Positions 15,941 through 22,573 of a stretch of DNA of 22,573 nucleotides are shown here, in pieces (position 1 is the stretch's first letter; every line of letters starts with the position of its first letter). This DNA comes from Candidatus Sabulitectum sp. (GTDB lineage Bacteria > Fermentibacterota > Fermentibacteria > Fermentibacterales > JCC-6): positions 1 through 22,573 of the forward strand of contig JAOZRM010000012.1 in NCBI GenBank assembly GCA_029940175.1, in the 5' to 3' direction. A model generated the notes under the pieces. That model saw nothing but the letters and a program-made list of their open reading frames with translations. It had not been told where the DNA came from and made no database searches. Made by a program: the position numbers and the translations under genes.

Positions 15941-16912
15941 CTACAGGGTTACGATGTACTTGTCCCTCTCCGCAATGTTCATTCTTTCAGCTGTGTATGT
16001 CTCGTTCTGGTGGGAAAGAGCAGTTACCTGTTCCTCTGCTTTCGTGTATGAAGCCATGATAGCAGTGAGAAGAGTGAGGTTGTTTTCTGTTTTTCTGCCT
16101 ACAAGAATCCCGAGAGGCCCTGGAACATCCTGAATGTCAAGCTGAATACCAATTCCCATTCCGATTGCTGCTTCAAGCATTTTGTGATTTTCCTCTGCGG
16201 ATCTTCCAACCAGGCCTACGGCTTCATCAAGCATGAACATTCGCCCGAATCTGATCATCCTCGCATTGTCTCCAGAGAGAAGATCTGAGTCTCGCAGGGA
16301 TCTCAGTCTATTTGCGTATCCCGGATCTGTAAGCAGGCATCCGCCCCCGGGTGACGGGATGCGCGAGAATCCATATTCTCTTGCCATCTTAAGCTGTCTG
16401 GTGCGACCTCTCCCGTTCAAGTCAAGAAGGCGGTCTCTATTAACAAGCCCTGCTTCCTCCATAGGCGTGGGATCAAGAATTTTGGCAGAAAGAGGACGCA
16501 GCAGAATATCTCCGGTATGGGAGATGTTTTTCACCCGGTTGAGCGATCCTCTATTCTGGCTCATTGGGCGCTGCCCTACAACCTCTCCCGAAAAGATGAA
16601 ATCAAATCCCTCTTTCAGAGCAATTTCCTTCAGCCTTTTAAACATCGTTGCATGGCAGTCGATACATGGATTCATGTTCTTGCCAAAACCGCTTGGGGGA
16701 TCAAAAAGAAGATTAACAATGTCTTCGGTAAAATCAACAGCTCTCCACGGAATGTTAAGAACCTCTGCAGCTGATTTACCTGCCTGCACATCGAAGAACG
16801 GGCTGTCGAACGTTATTGCTTCCACACAAATGCCCTGATCCTGGAGTACCTTGCTGGCAAGCATTCCATCCAGTCCTCCGGAAAATGCACCAAGAGCTCT
16901 AACACCGGTCAC
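15941..16912 (-). CDS. ThiI/MnmA-like PP-loop protein, probable tRNA sulfurtransferase
   Basis: A 323-residue PP-loop ATP pyrophosphatase. FSGGLDGMLA (SGG at 11-13, Asp15) is the ATP motif. NPCIDCHATMFK (Cys83, Cys86) and GGGCLLTD (Cys192) match the Cys positions of tRNA thiolation enzymes, and SGEVVGQRPMSQ is the ThiI-like signature. The last 110 residues (from RFGRMFML, with VGRSAEENHKMLEAA and VPGPLGILVG) look like the small RNA-binding domain attached to short ThiI-like proteins of many anaerobes. It should activate a uridine of tRNA with ATP and insert sulfur. There is no THUMP or rhodanese domain, so it is neither full ThiI nor typical MnmA. GTG 16912 overlaps the previous stop as GTGA, with GGAGGG six bases upstream. 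Confidence 0.85.
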   Translation of the reverse strand: MTGVRALGAFSGGLDGMLASKVLQDQGICVEAITFDSPFFDVQAGKSAAEVLNIPWRAVDFTEDIVNLLFDPPSGFGKNMNPCIDCHATMFKRLKEIALKEGFDFIFSGEVVGQRPMSQNRGSLNRVKNISHTGDILLRPLSAKILDPTPMEEAGLVNRDRLLDLNGRGRTRQLKMAREYGFSRIPSPGGGCLLTDPGYANRLRSLRDSDLLSGDNARMIRFGRMFMLDEAVGLVGRSAEENHKMLEAAIGMGIGIQLDIQDVPGPLGILVGRKTENNLTLLTAIMASYTKAEEQVTALSHQNETYTAERMNIAERDKYIVTL

Positions 16913-17559
16913 TGGTGACCCTCCAGGATCAACCAGTCATTCTGAACAGCCAGGTTACGAAGCTTTCTAACCGGATGAACAGCAATAGCAGAACCACACA
17001 GCTCAAGAATGTATCTGTCTCCCCATGAGTCCCCCAGGGCAAGAGCATCTGAGGGATCAATGCCAAGCTGATCCATGATTGCAAGGGCAGGAGCAATTTT
17101 GGCTTTCCCGTAAGGTCTCTGACCAATAAGATGACCGGTACACTTCCCGTTCTTAACCACAGGGATGCTTCCCCTGAAACTCTTGAAACCCAGCCCCTCT
17201 GTAACGGCCTGCACCAGAGGGGAAAGAGACGCGGACAGAATGAAGATCTCCGCGCCTTCTTCCTTGTACCTGTTGAGAATTTTAAGAACTCCTGGTCTAA
17301 CCTTCTTTAACAGAAGAGGAGCACACTCTTTAACCTCATCATGCAGAACATCCACAGGAAGCCCGCTGAAATATCCTCTGTTCCAGCCACGACCCTCCTG
17401 CATTGTTCTGATAGGATGCCTCAGGTAGTGATAAAGAAACCTGATCACAACTGCCCTGGAAAGCACCTTTCTTCTAAACAGACCGAAGACGAATTCCAGT
17501 TCACTTGATACTGAGATAAGAGTTCCATCAAGATCGCAGATTACAATTCTGGTGTTCAA
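16909..17559 (-). CDS. HAD-superfamily phosphatase (SerB-like subfamily IB)
   Basis: A 216-residue haloacid-dehalogenase hydrolase. Motif I is ICDLDGTL (nucleophile Asp9, acid/base Asp11), motif II ILSASL (Ser109), the motif III Lys is Lys152 (YGKAKI), and motif IV is ALGDSWGD (Asp177, Asp181). The helical cap between residues 15 and 85 and the overall length fit the IB group (phosphoserine phosphatase, phosphorylethanolamine or lysophosphatidate phosphatases). The substrate is not evident; nothing nearby belongs to serine biosynthesis. TTG 17559 overlaps the upstream stop as TTGA and starts directly at the first beta strand. It is the middle gene of a three-gene coupled operon. Confidence 0.87.
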   Translation of the reverse strand: MNTRIVICDLDGTLISVSSELEFVFGLFRRKVLSRAVVIRFLYHYLRHPIRTMQEGRGWNRGYFSGLPVDVLHDEVKECAPLLLKKVRPGVLKILNRYKEEGAEIFILSASLSPLVQAVTEGLGFKSFRGSIPVVKNGKCTGHLIGQRPYGKAKIAPALAIMDQLGIDPSDALALGDSWGDRYILELCGSAIAVHPVRKLRNLAVQNDWLILEGHQ

Positions 17560-18413
17560 TCGCTCACCAGAACTCCACGACCTGTGCCTGGAGTATTATC
17601 AAAAGTTTCAAGAACATGAACAACTATCCCCGGGAACAATCTTGGGAACTCTCCGTGGAAGAATGAATGTGCAAGATTTGTGTACTCTACAATTTGTGTG
17701 GCATACAGACCGCAGGAAACATCCTCTGTGTCCACAAGCTGACCAATTCCACGAACCTCGTAAGATTTGCTGTCCAGAAACACCAGACTGGTTACAGGCT
17801 CCTGCATCAGATTGATAAAGGTATGTGTTTCAAATGTCGGGGTTGAGTAAAGTTCCAGGCTTACCATTTTTGTCAGGTCGAAGTTGTCTGAAGTTGAATA
17901 CAGATCCTTCAGATAATTAATTTTGGCAGGCATTGAACCTTCCACGTTAGCCCTCATGTACTCAATCTTCTCGGCAATGATCTCTCTTTTCGGGCAGAGC
18001 CCCATTCCCTTAAAAGCGTTGTTTATAGTAAGAATGCTGTCATTTCTTTTGGCGCCTCTAGTGGCCATTGCAGCATTGTGGGGACCAGCAAGAGATGGAG
18101 GAGCCCCCCCCTGACCAGTCATCATACCCAGAATGTTATCCAGAACATCCAATCTGGAAGACAAATTCCATTCCAGAAATTCCTCCGGTAGATTTGCGGT
18201 ATTGTAGTCGCCCCACAAGCCGTCCACCCTGGCTTTGATCACACCCTCGGCTTCACTGGAAACATCAACACACTCCTGAAAAAATGAACCGCTGTTCCAG
18301 AGTTCCATTGCTCCCTGCTCCATTTCTCCAGCCAGGGCTTTCCCGGTGATTGATGAAAGCAGAAGCGCTCCACTGGCCTTTCCGGCCTTTTCAAGAAATT
18401 CTCTTCTATCCAT
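17556..18413 (-). CDS. Tat-exported protein of unknown function
   Basis: A 285-residue protein starting with a twin-arginine signal (DRREFLEKAG, then a hydrophobic stretch ending in ALA near residue 28), so it should cross the membrane folded, often with a cofactor. I do not recognise the family. The C-terminal third (FETHTFINLMQEPVTSLVFL, then a VRG-x-G segment, about residues 194-225) faintly resembles the FMN-binding split barrel of pyridoxamine-phosphate-oxidase-like proteins; this is a weak impression. The mature part has several Cys (Cys48, one in GLCPKRE, one in VSCGLY). AAGGGGGA five bases before ATG 18413 gives a strong start. It is the first gene of the operon with the HAD and PP-loop genes. 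Confidence 0.78.
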   Translation of the reverse strand: MDRREFLEKAGKASGALLLSSITGKALAGEMEQGAMELWNSGSFFQECVDVSSEAEGVIKARVDGLWGDYNTANLPEEFLEWNLSSRLDVLDNILGMMTGQGGAPPSLAGPHNAAMATRGAKRNDSILTINNAFKGMGLCPKREIIAEKIEYMRANVEGSMPAKINYLKDLYSTSDNFDLTKMVSLELYSTPTFETHTFINLMQEPVTSLVFLDSKSYEVRGIGQLVDTEDVSCGLYATQIVEYTNLAHSFFHGEFPRLFPGIVVHVLETFDNTPGTGRGVLVSD

Positions 18414-18509
18414 GGAAATCCCCCTTAAAAAACAAGACTAACACAAAAGGACTCAGAATGTTATTGTTGTCGTTAATGTAAGAGCAATACTACCGGAGAG
18501 GAAAGTCCA

Positions 18510-20594
18510 TTGTCCAGACTCAAAGAACTGGCTGAGAATCAGAAACCAGACGCCTTCAAAAAGGCCTGGAAAAATGCGTTGAATACCGGAACCCCTTCAG
18601 CAGAACTACTTGACTCCCTCATGATTTTGATAGCGCGAGGCGAGAAAGGGCTTGCCCATGTTCTAGCGGAACTCACTGTTAAAAAAATGGATTCAGAGAA
18701 CAACAAGGACATTCTCGAATTTGCTTCCGGCGCAGCCGGAATCCTTGAACACTCGGAAACAATTGCAACTGCAGTCGTGGAAGCTCTCCGGGACAAATTC
18801 CTTGTCTATGAACCTCTGGAAGCCTTTATCCATGCCAGCGGAATTCAATCAGAGAAGAAACTTCTAAAAGATTCATGGAAAAGACTGGACGAACTGTTAA
18901 AGTACCAGAAGGGTTGCTTCATTTTTCACAAGGATTTCGGACCCGGTGAAATACTTAGAATCTCCAGAAGTTCCTTCACCGTAGATTTTCAACGGGCAAG
19001 AAATCATGACATGACAGTGGAAGCCATGATGGACTCTACCGAATCAATTCCCTCAGATTCCCTTTACGTAATAATGTGGAAGTCTCTCGACGGTTTTTTG
19101 TCCATTTTGAATACCGGGGGAGAAACGCTTCTTGATAATGCTTTCAGGGATCTTGCAACAGACCATTCTCTTAAAGAAATTAACCTTCTTAAACTTCTGG
19201 ATGGATCGAGCATTAAGCCACGTCAAATGTGGAAAGTTTTGAAAGCAGCAGCAGCTAATTCAAGCAATTTCATGGATATGGGAGATTCCATTCTCCCCGC
19301 AGACAGTTCTTCCCTGCTCTCCCAGGTTGAAGCAGTGATAGCCATGAACAAAATGGCCATGTCGGAAAAAACAAAGACAGTAACTTTTCTGCTGAAAGCA
19401 TCCGCAAGAGGAGAAGAAGCTAAACTTGAGCAGATATTTGACAAAGTTCTAAGTCTCAGGGATATAGAAAAGGGAGCAGTGTTTGAACTTGCATGGCTTT
19501 GTTCCAGCAAGGGTAAGATAAAGAAGTTTGCAGAAAGAACCGGTCATTTGCTTGAAACGAAAGCCGTAAGAGTTCAAAGAGCCATTGGCGAGATTCACTC
19601 CGCACCCTGCAAAAAGCTATACATGAGGCAATTCTTCGCCAGCTCTCCTGAAGACAGGGAAGTATGGATCCTTTTGGACAAGCTGCCAAGAACCTTGCGT
19701 GAACAGGCAGCAGATCATTCTGTAGAGTTTTTTCCGGAAATACATGCGGAATATGTTCTCAAGGCTCTGGATGATCCTGGAGAAACGGCACATTTCATGT
19801 GGGCTCTTGAACGAGCAGCAAAGATGGAAGATTACATGGAGCCTGGTAGAATCGTAGAGCTTGCTCTGAAGAATCTCCTTTTTGCAAAAACCGAAATGCA
19901 GAGACGGTTGTGTTCAGTTCTCATGAACAAACTCAGACCTGAACTGGAACAGCACATTTCTCTACTGGATACAAGGCGACTCGGTACTCTCACAGACAAT
20001 CTTGAGGAAAGTCTCGGCGCCCAGGAAACAGGTCTGGTTCTACTTGCAAGGAGAGAACTCTCCGGCAGAAGAACAGGCGGATTCACAAATATCAGAAAAT
20101 TCTGGGAAAGCGATTCCATCTTCTGTAGCCGTGATGGTATTGCCAGAAGAATTGATGAGATCGAAGACATCCGGACAGTACAAATACCCATTGCAGCCAA
20201 GGCCATAGCAGAAGCAGCGTCCCATGGAGACTTGTCTGAGAACGCTGAGTACACCGCAGCTCTAGAGAAGCGTGATTTTCTGCTTGAGATGCTGAATAGA
20301 TTCAGAAAAGAACTTAAACTGATGAGACCCTATCCAGTTGGACAGGTAAGCAATGATGTGATAAGCCCTGCTACAAAGGTCATTATGGAAGCCATGGATG
20401 CTGGAGCAAAAGTAAGAACCGTATTTATCGTTGGTCTTATGGATGCTGATGCGGAGAATGGCTATATCAACTACAAAGCACCACTGGGTGCAGCTCTGCT
20501 GGGACTTTTAAAGGGAGATACCGTTCAGTTGCCTGGTGACAAGGATACGGTATGGAGAATAACTGATATTTCATTGATGGAAGAACATATTTAG
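18510..20594 (+). CDS. greA: Long GreA-type transcript cleavage factor
   Basis: A 694-residue protein whose last 150 residues are GreA. The coiled-coil hairpin carries HGDLSENAEYTAALEKRD, with Asp574 and Glu577 at the acidic tip that coordinates the catalytic Mg2+ in RNA polymerase. The FKBP-like C-terminal domain follows (about 625-694). GreA normally has about 160 residues; here about 540 mostly helical residues precede it. Residues about 136-182 (FIFHKDFGPGEILRISR, then VDF and NHDM) look like a small CarD/Tudor-type barrel. Chlamydial GreA has a similar size and layout. It should rescue backtracked RNA polymerase. TTG 18510 is chosen for AGAGGAAAG about 5 bases upstream and no better start nearby. 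The catalytic tip is intact. Confidence 0.9.
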   Translation: MSRLKELAENQKPDAFKKAWKNALNTGTPSAELLDSLMILIARGEKGLAHVLAELTVKKMDSENNKDILEFASGAAGILEHSETIATAVVEALRDKFLVYEPLEAFIHASGIQSEKKLLKDSWKRLDELLKYQKGCFIFHKDFGPGEILRISRSSFTVDFQRARNHDMTVEAMMDSTESIPSDSLYVIMWKSLDGFLSILNTGGETLLDNAFRDLATDHSLKEINLLKLLDGSSIKPRQMWKVLKAAAANSSNFMDMGDSILPADSSSLLSQVEAVIAMNKMAMSEKTKTVTFLLKASARGEEAKLEQIFDKVLSLRDIEKGAVFELAWLCSSKGKIKKFAERTGHLLETKAVRVQRAIGEIHSAPCKKLYMRQFFASSPEDREVWILLDKLPRTLREQAADHSVEFFPEIHAEYVLKALDDPGETAHFMWALERAAKMEDYMEPGRIVELALKNLLFAKTEMQRRLCSVLMNKLRPELEQHISLLDTRRLGTLTDNLEESLGAQETGLVLLARRELSGRRTGGFTNIRKFWESDSIFCSRDGIARRIDEIEDIRTVQIPIAAKAIAEAASHGDLSENAEYTAALEKRDFLLEMLNRFRKELKLMRPYPVGQVSNDVISPATKVIMEAMDAGAKVRTVFIVGLMDADAENGYINYKAPLGAALLGLLKGDTVQLPGDKDTVWRITDISLMEEHI

Positions 20595-20613
20595 TGTCAG
20601 GACAACTATCTCT

Positions 20614-20886
20614 ATGATGAAGTGTGTTCTCTGCGGCGAGTCATGGTCGGAAAAGACTGTTCCGTTCAGCGCCGTCTGCGAGAATTGCCACTGCTGGTTG
20701 CATTCATGTGTTCAGTGTGCTCTCTGGGAGCCCCGATCTCGAATGTGTAATTCGATGACCACAGATTCAGTGGCAGACAGACAGGGAAAGAACTACTGTG
20801 AGGAATGGAAACCCGGTGACCGAAAAGACCCAGCCGACACCGGCAAAAACCCAGGTAATAAATTTGCCTCACTTTTTGGAGACTGA
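20614..20886 (+). CDS. Small Cys-rich (zinc-ribbon-like) protein
   Basis: A 90-residue protein with Cys pairs C-x2-C at 4/7, 22/25 and 32/35, single Cys at 27, 45 and 62, and no signal peptide. The segment from CVQCALWEP through RMCNSM to NYCEEWKP follows a pattern I recall from small proteins of deltaproteobacteria and related groups (C-x2-C, later a Cys, then V-x-D and N-[FY]-C-x-x-[FW]). It probably binds zinc in two knuckles. It begins 19 bases after the GreA-like stop and ends 3 bases before the glycosyltransferase ATG, so it is in the same transcript. The ribosome site is poor (AGGA about 11 bases upstream; ATG is doubled). No function can be assigned. Confidence 0.72.
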   Translation: MMKCVLCGESWSEKTVPFSAVCENCHCWLHSCVQCALWEPRSRMCNSMTTDSVADRQGKNYCEEWKPGDRKDPADTGKNPGNKFASLFGD

Positions 20887-20889
20887 ACT

Positions 20890-21909
20890 ATGCGAATTCT
20901 TGTGGCTACCACTTACACCATACCGGCTTACTCCGGCGGATGGACTACTCCTCTGGATCTGTTTGGGGATCAACATCAGGCAATGTATGTTGTTCGAAAT
21001 TTCAAGGCGGGAATTCACACCATAGAGAACGTGAAATGTGTGGGTGTTGGTTCATCGCAGGCACCATGGCCACATGCAGAACGGTTCAGGAATGCCTACT
21101 TTCAGCTTCGGTTCCAGAAAACGCTAAAACAGCAATTCTCAATATTTAACGCTGACTTTATTTTATGCCTGGACCCCAATGCCGGATATGCGGCTATGGG
21201 AACCGGACTTCCTTATGCAATGCGCTTTCATTCCCCCCTGGGCAAAGAGGGAGCAACAGCGCAGTATGCCCAATTGGTAAAAAATTCAGTATTTACAACT
21301 GCCTGCCCTGCCACAAACATCCCGGATATGGAAGTACTTGCCCACAATCAGGATCTCTCCAGATTCAATTACTTTGAAAGCCCTTCTGCTGAAAGAGCAA
21401 TACTTCTCACCAGTATTAACAGCTTTCGGGAACCTGAACTTTTTATAGAAGGGATAATGCTTTCAAAAAAGATCAAAGGTGATATTGTTGGAACAGGTGT
21501 TGACAGAGACAAAATTGCTTCGATCTGCAGTACAACGGGAGATCGTGTACGGTGTCTTCCTCCGGTATCCAGGCTGAAAGTTCCGGAATTGTTAAATAAC
21601 TATCAGATTGGAGTAGCCACGGTAAAGAAGGTTCCTGTTCATTACCAGATGAAGGTTAATGGATACATGGCTTCCGGTCTTTTCACTGTTACCAAACCAT
21701 GGACCCACATAGCTATTGAAGCCCCTGGTCTGGTGAGAACATTTACCACAGCCAGAGAGCTTGCTGATCAACTGGATTATCTAAGTGATAACTGGCTTGA
21801 AACAACTGAGATTCGCAGGAAAGCCAGAGACTGGATAAACAAGCATTACTCAATAGACGTTCCCAGAAAACGCTTCAATGAGATTCTCAGCGAGAAATTC
21901 GACCTCTGA
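20890..21909 (+). CDS. Glycosyltransferase of the GT-B (GT4-like) type
   Basis: A 339-residue protein opening with MRILVATTYTIPAYSGGWTT, the usual first strand and Gly-rich loop of GT-B glycosyltransferases. The C-terminal half has the donor-domain pattern: a strand-turn GDIVGTGVDRDKI, then ELLNNYQIGVATVKKVPVHYQMKVNGYMASGLFTV. In typical GT4 enzymes the loop reads K-x-x-E-Y-M-A-x-G-x-P, with Glu contacting the sugar nucleotide; here that place reads KVNGYMASGLF, so the Glu is replaced by Asn. It may be a divergent or non-classical member. It should be cytosolic and build an envelope glycan. GGAGA about 7 bases before the ATG supports the start. Its end overlaps the convergent murJ by 23 bases. 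Confidence 0.75.
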   Translation: MRILVATTYTIPAYSGGWTTPLDLFGDQHQAMYVVRNFKAGIHTIENVKCVGVGSSQAPWPHAERFRNAYFQLRFQKTLKQQFSIFNADFILCLDPNAGYAAMGTGLPYAMRFHSPLGKEGATAQYAQLVKNSVFTTACPATNIPDMEVLAHNQDLSRFNYFESPSAERAILLTSINSFREPELFIEGIMLSKKIKGDIVGTGVDRDKIASICSTTGDRVRCLPPVSRLKVPELLNNYQIGVATVKKVPVHYQMKVNGYMASGLFTVTKPWTHIAIEAPGLVRTFTTARELADQLDYLSDNWLETTEIRRKARDWINKHYSIDVPRKRFNEILSEKFDL

Positions 21910-22573
21910 TCTTTTCTGTTACTTGAGATGATACGCTGAAAAACGTAGTGCTTCCAAAACTGCGAAGAACAAGCACCATAAGAGCAACACCAGCGGCGCT
22001 GTAGGAAATGAGCTGGGCAAATCTGGTTGTTAGAGAAGCTTCTGTTACAAAGGGCCAGAAATGCTTCAACATCAGACATCCGACAACAAGAAGAAGGTTG
22101 GCAGCAAGAATCCTGAATTGCTCTGCAAGAATCAACCGAAGATCCAGTCCTCCCATTTTTCTAGATAATGACCATAAGAGGTATATCGTTTTAGCTGTTG
22201 ATGTTACAGTAGTAGCCAAGGCAAGGCCTCCAATTCCCAGAGGGCCCACTAGAATAAGATTAAGCAGCACATTTGTAACAACACCAATAACTCCTATCAC
22301 AACCGGAGTCGACGAATCCTTCTGAGCATAGAAAGCTCTGGACACAAGAGACCCTACTCCAAACTGGGCAAGCCAGGGTGCATAGAAAGCCAGGGCATAG
22401 CCGATGTATATTGAATCCTCTCCGGTAAAATTACCCTTCTGAAAGAAAACAGAAACAACGGGAACAGCAAGAACAGTTAGTAATGCCGCAGTGGGAAACA
22501 TCACAAATGATGAAACATTAATGTTGTTCCTTAACGTTGACAAAAGCTTATCAGTTTTACCCTTGGCTGCTTC
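21887..22573 (-). CDS. murJ: MurJ lipid II flippase, C-terminal part (N-terminus beyond window)
   Basis: An open frame of 228 residues enters from the right edge (the frame stays open through 22573) and stops at 21887. It contains the second half of a MurJ/MviN flippase of the MOP superfamily: FPTAALLTVLAVPVVSVFFQKGNF, then YALAFYAPWLAQFGVGSLVSRAFYAQKDSSTPV, patterns of helices 8-11, and about seven hydrophobic segments in all. MurJ flips lipid-linked peptidoglycan precursor across the inner membrane and is usually essential. The family is normally about 500 residues, so roughly half is missing here. The short basic tail (EKIRGRISR) ends inside the convergent glycosyltransferase gene. Confidence 0.9.
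   Translation of the reverse strand, partial: EAAKGKTDKLLSTLRNNINVSSFVMFPTAALLTVLAVPVVSVFFQKGNFTGEDSIYIGYALAFYAPWLAQFGVGSLVSRAFYAQKDSSTPVVIGVIGVVTNVLLNLILVGPLGIGGLALATTVTSTAKTIYLLWSLSRKMGGLDLRLILAEQFRILAANLLLVVGCLMLKHFWPFVTEASLTTRFAQLISYSAAGVALMVLVLRSFGSTTFFSVSSQVTEKIRGRISR

Noticed and set aside
1..22573. CRISPR array, mobile element, prophage or tRNA gene
   Set aside because: No regularly spaced repeats, transposase or integrase motifs, terminal repeats or tRNA-like cloverleaf were seen; gene content looks like ordinary chromosome.

Overview
The window is a dense stretch of bacterial chromosome, moderately AT-rich by eye, with 19 protein genes, two of them cut by the window edges. I see no tRNA, rRNA, insertion sequence, phage gene, integrase or CRISPR array. 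MurJ and a subtilase with a signal peptide show a walled bacterium that secretes proteins. A clostridial/Desulfovibrio-type hybrid cluster protein with a Cys-rich Rrf2 regulator suggests an anaerobe or microaerophile. A GreA carried on a long helical N-terminus is an architecture I know from Chlamydiae and some other diderm groups. TTG and GTG starts are common. I cannot name the phylum; an uncultured diderm lineage of the FCB/PVC sphere fits but is unproven.

Left part (1-5340): a secreted subtilisin-like protease running off the left edge; a MATE exporter converging on a TauE/SafE-type permease; a small Cys-dependent protein phosphatase converging on an AlkD-type DNA glycosylase; and a divergently transcribed membrane protein of unknown function.

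Middle part (5341-13239): a Deg/HtrA-type serine protease with its own promoter; a two-gene minus-strand operon of a PrsW-type intramembrane protease and a small membrane protein, coupled by a GTGA overlap; then a 414-base gene-free region with back-to-back promoters, a perfect 17-bp palindrome and a long leader. The leader precedes a plus-strand pair of a YhaO/SbcD-like nuclease and a YhaN/SbcC-like ATPase that overlap by 8 bases. The ATPase has an internal hydrophobic hairpin and an unrecognised C-terminal domain of about 240 residues. A strong bidirectional terminator closes this block.

Right part (13240-22573): a minus-strand Rrf2 regulator followed by hcp, a nitrosative/redox stress unit with a candidate operator; an orphan 144-residue protein facing away from the regulator; a tightly coupled minus-strand operon (Tat-exported unknown protein, HAD phosphatase, ThiI/MnmA-like PP-loop protein); a plus-strand run of long GreA, small Cys-rich protein and glycosyltransferase; and the C-terminal part of MurJ running off the right edge.

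The best candidates for something undescribed are the extended nuclease/ATPase pair with its unusual upstream region, and the Tat protein/HAD/PP-loop operon. Both are built largely from known families; the new part would be the extra domain, the unknown partner and the regulatory DNA.
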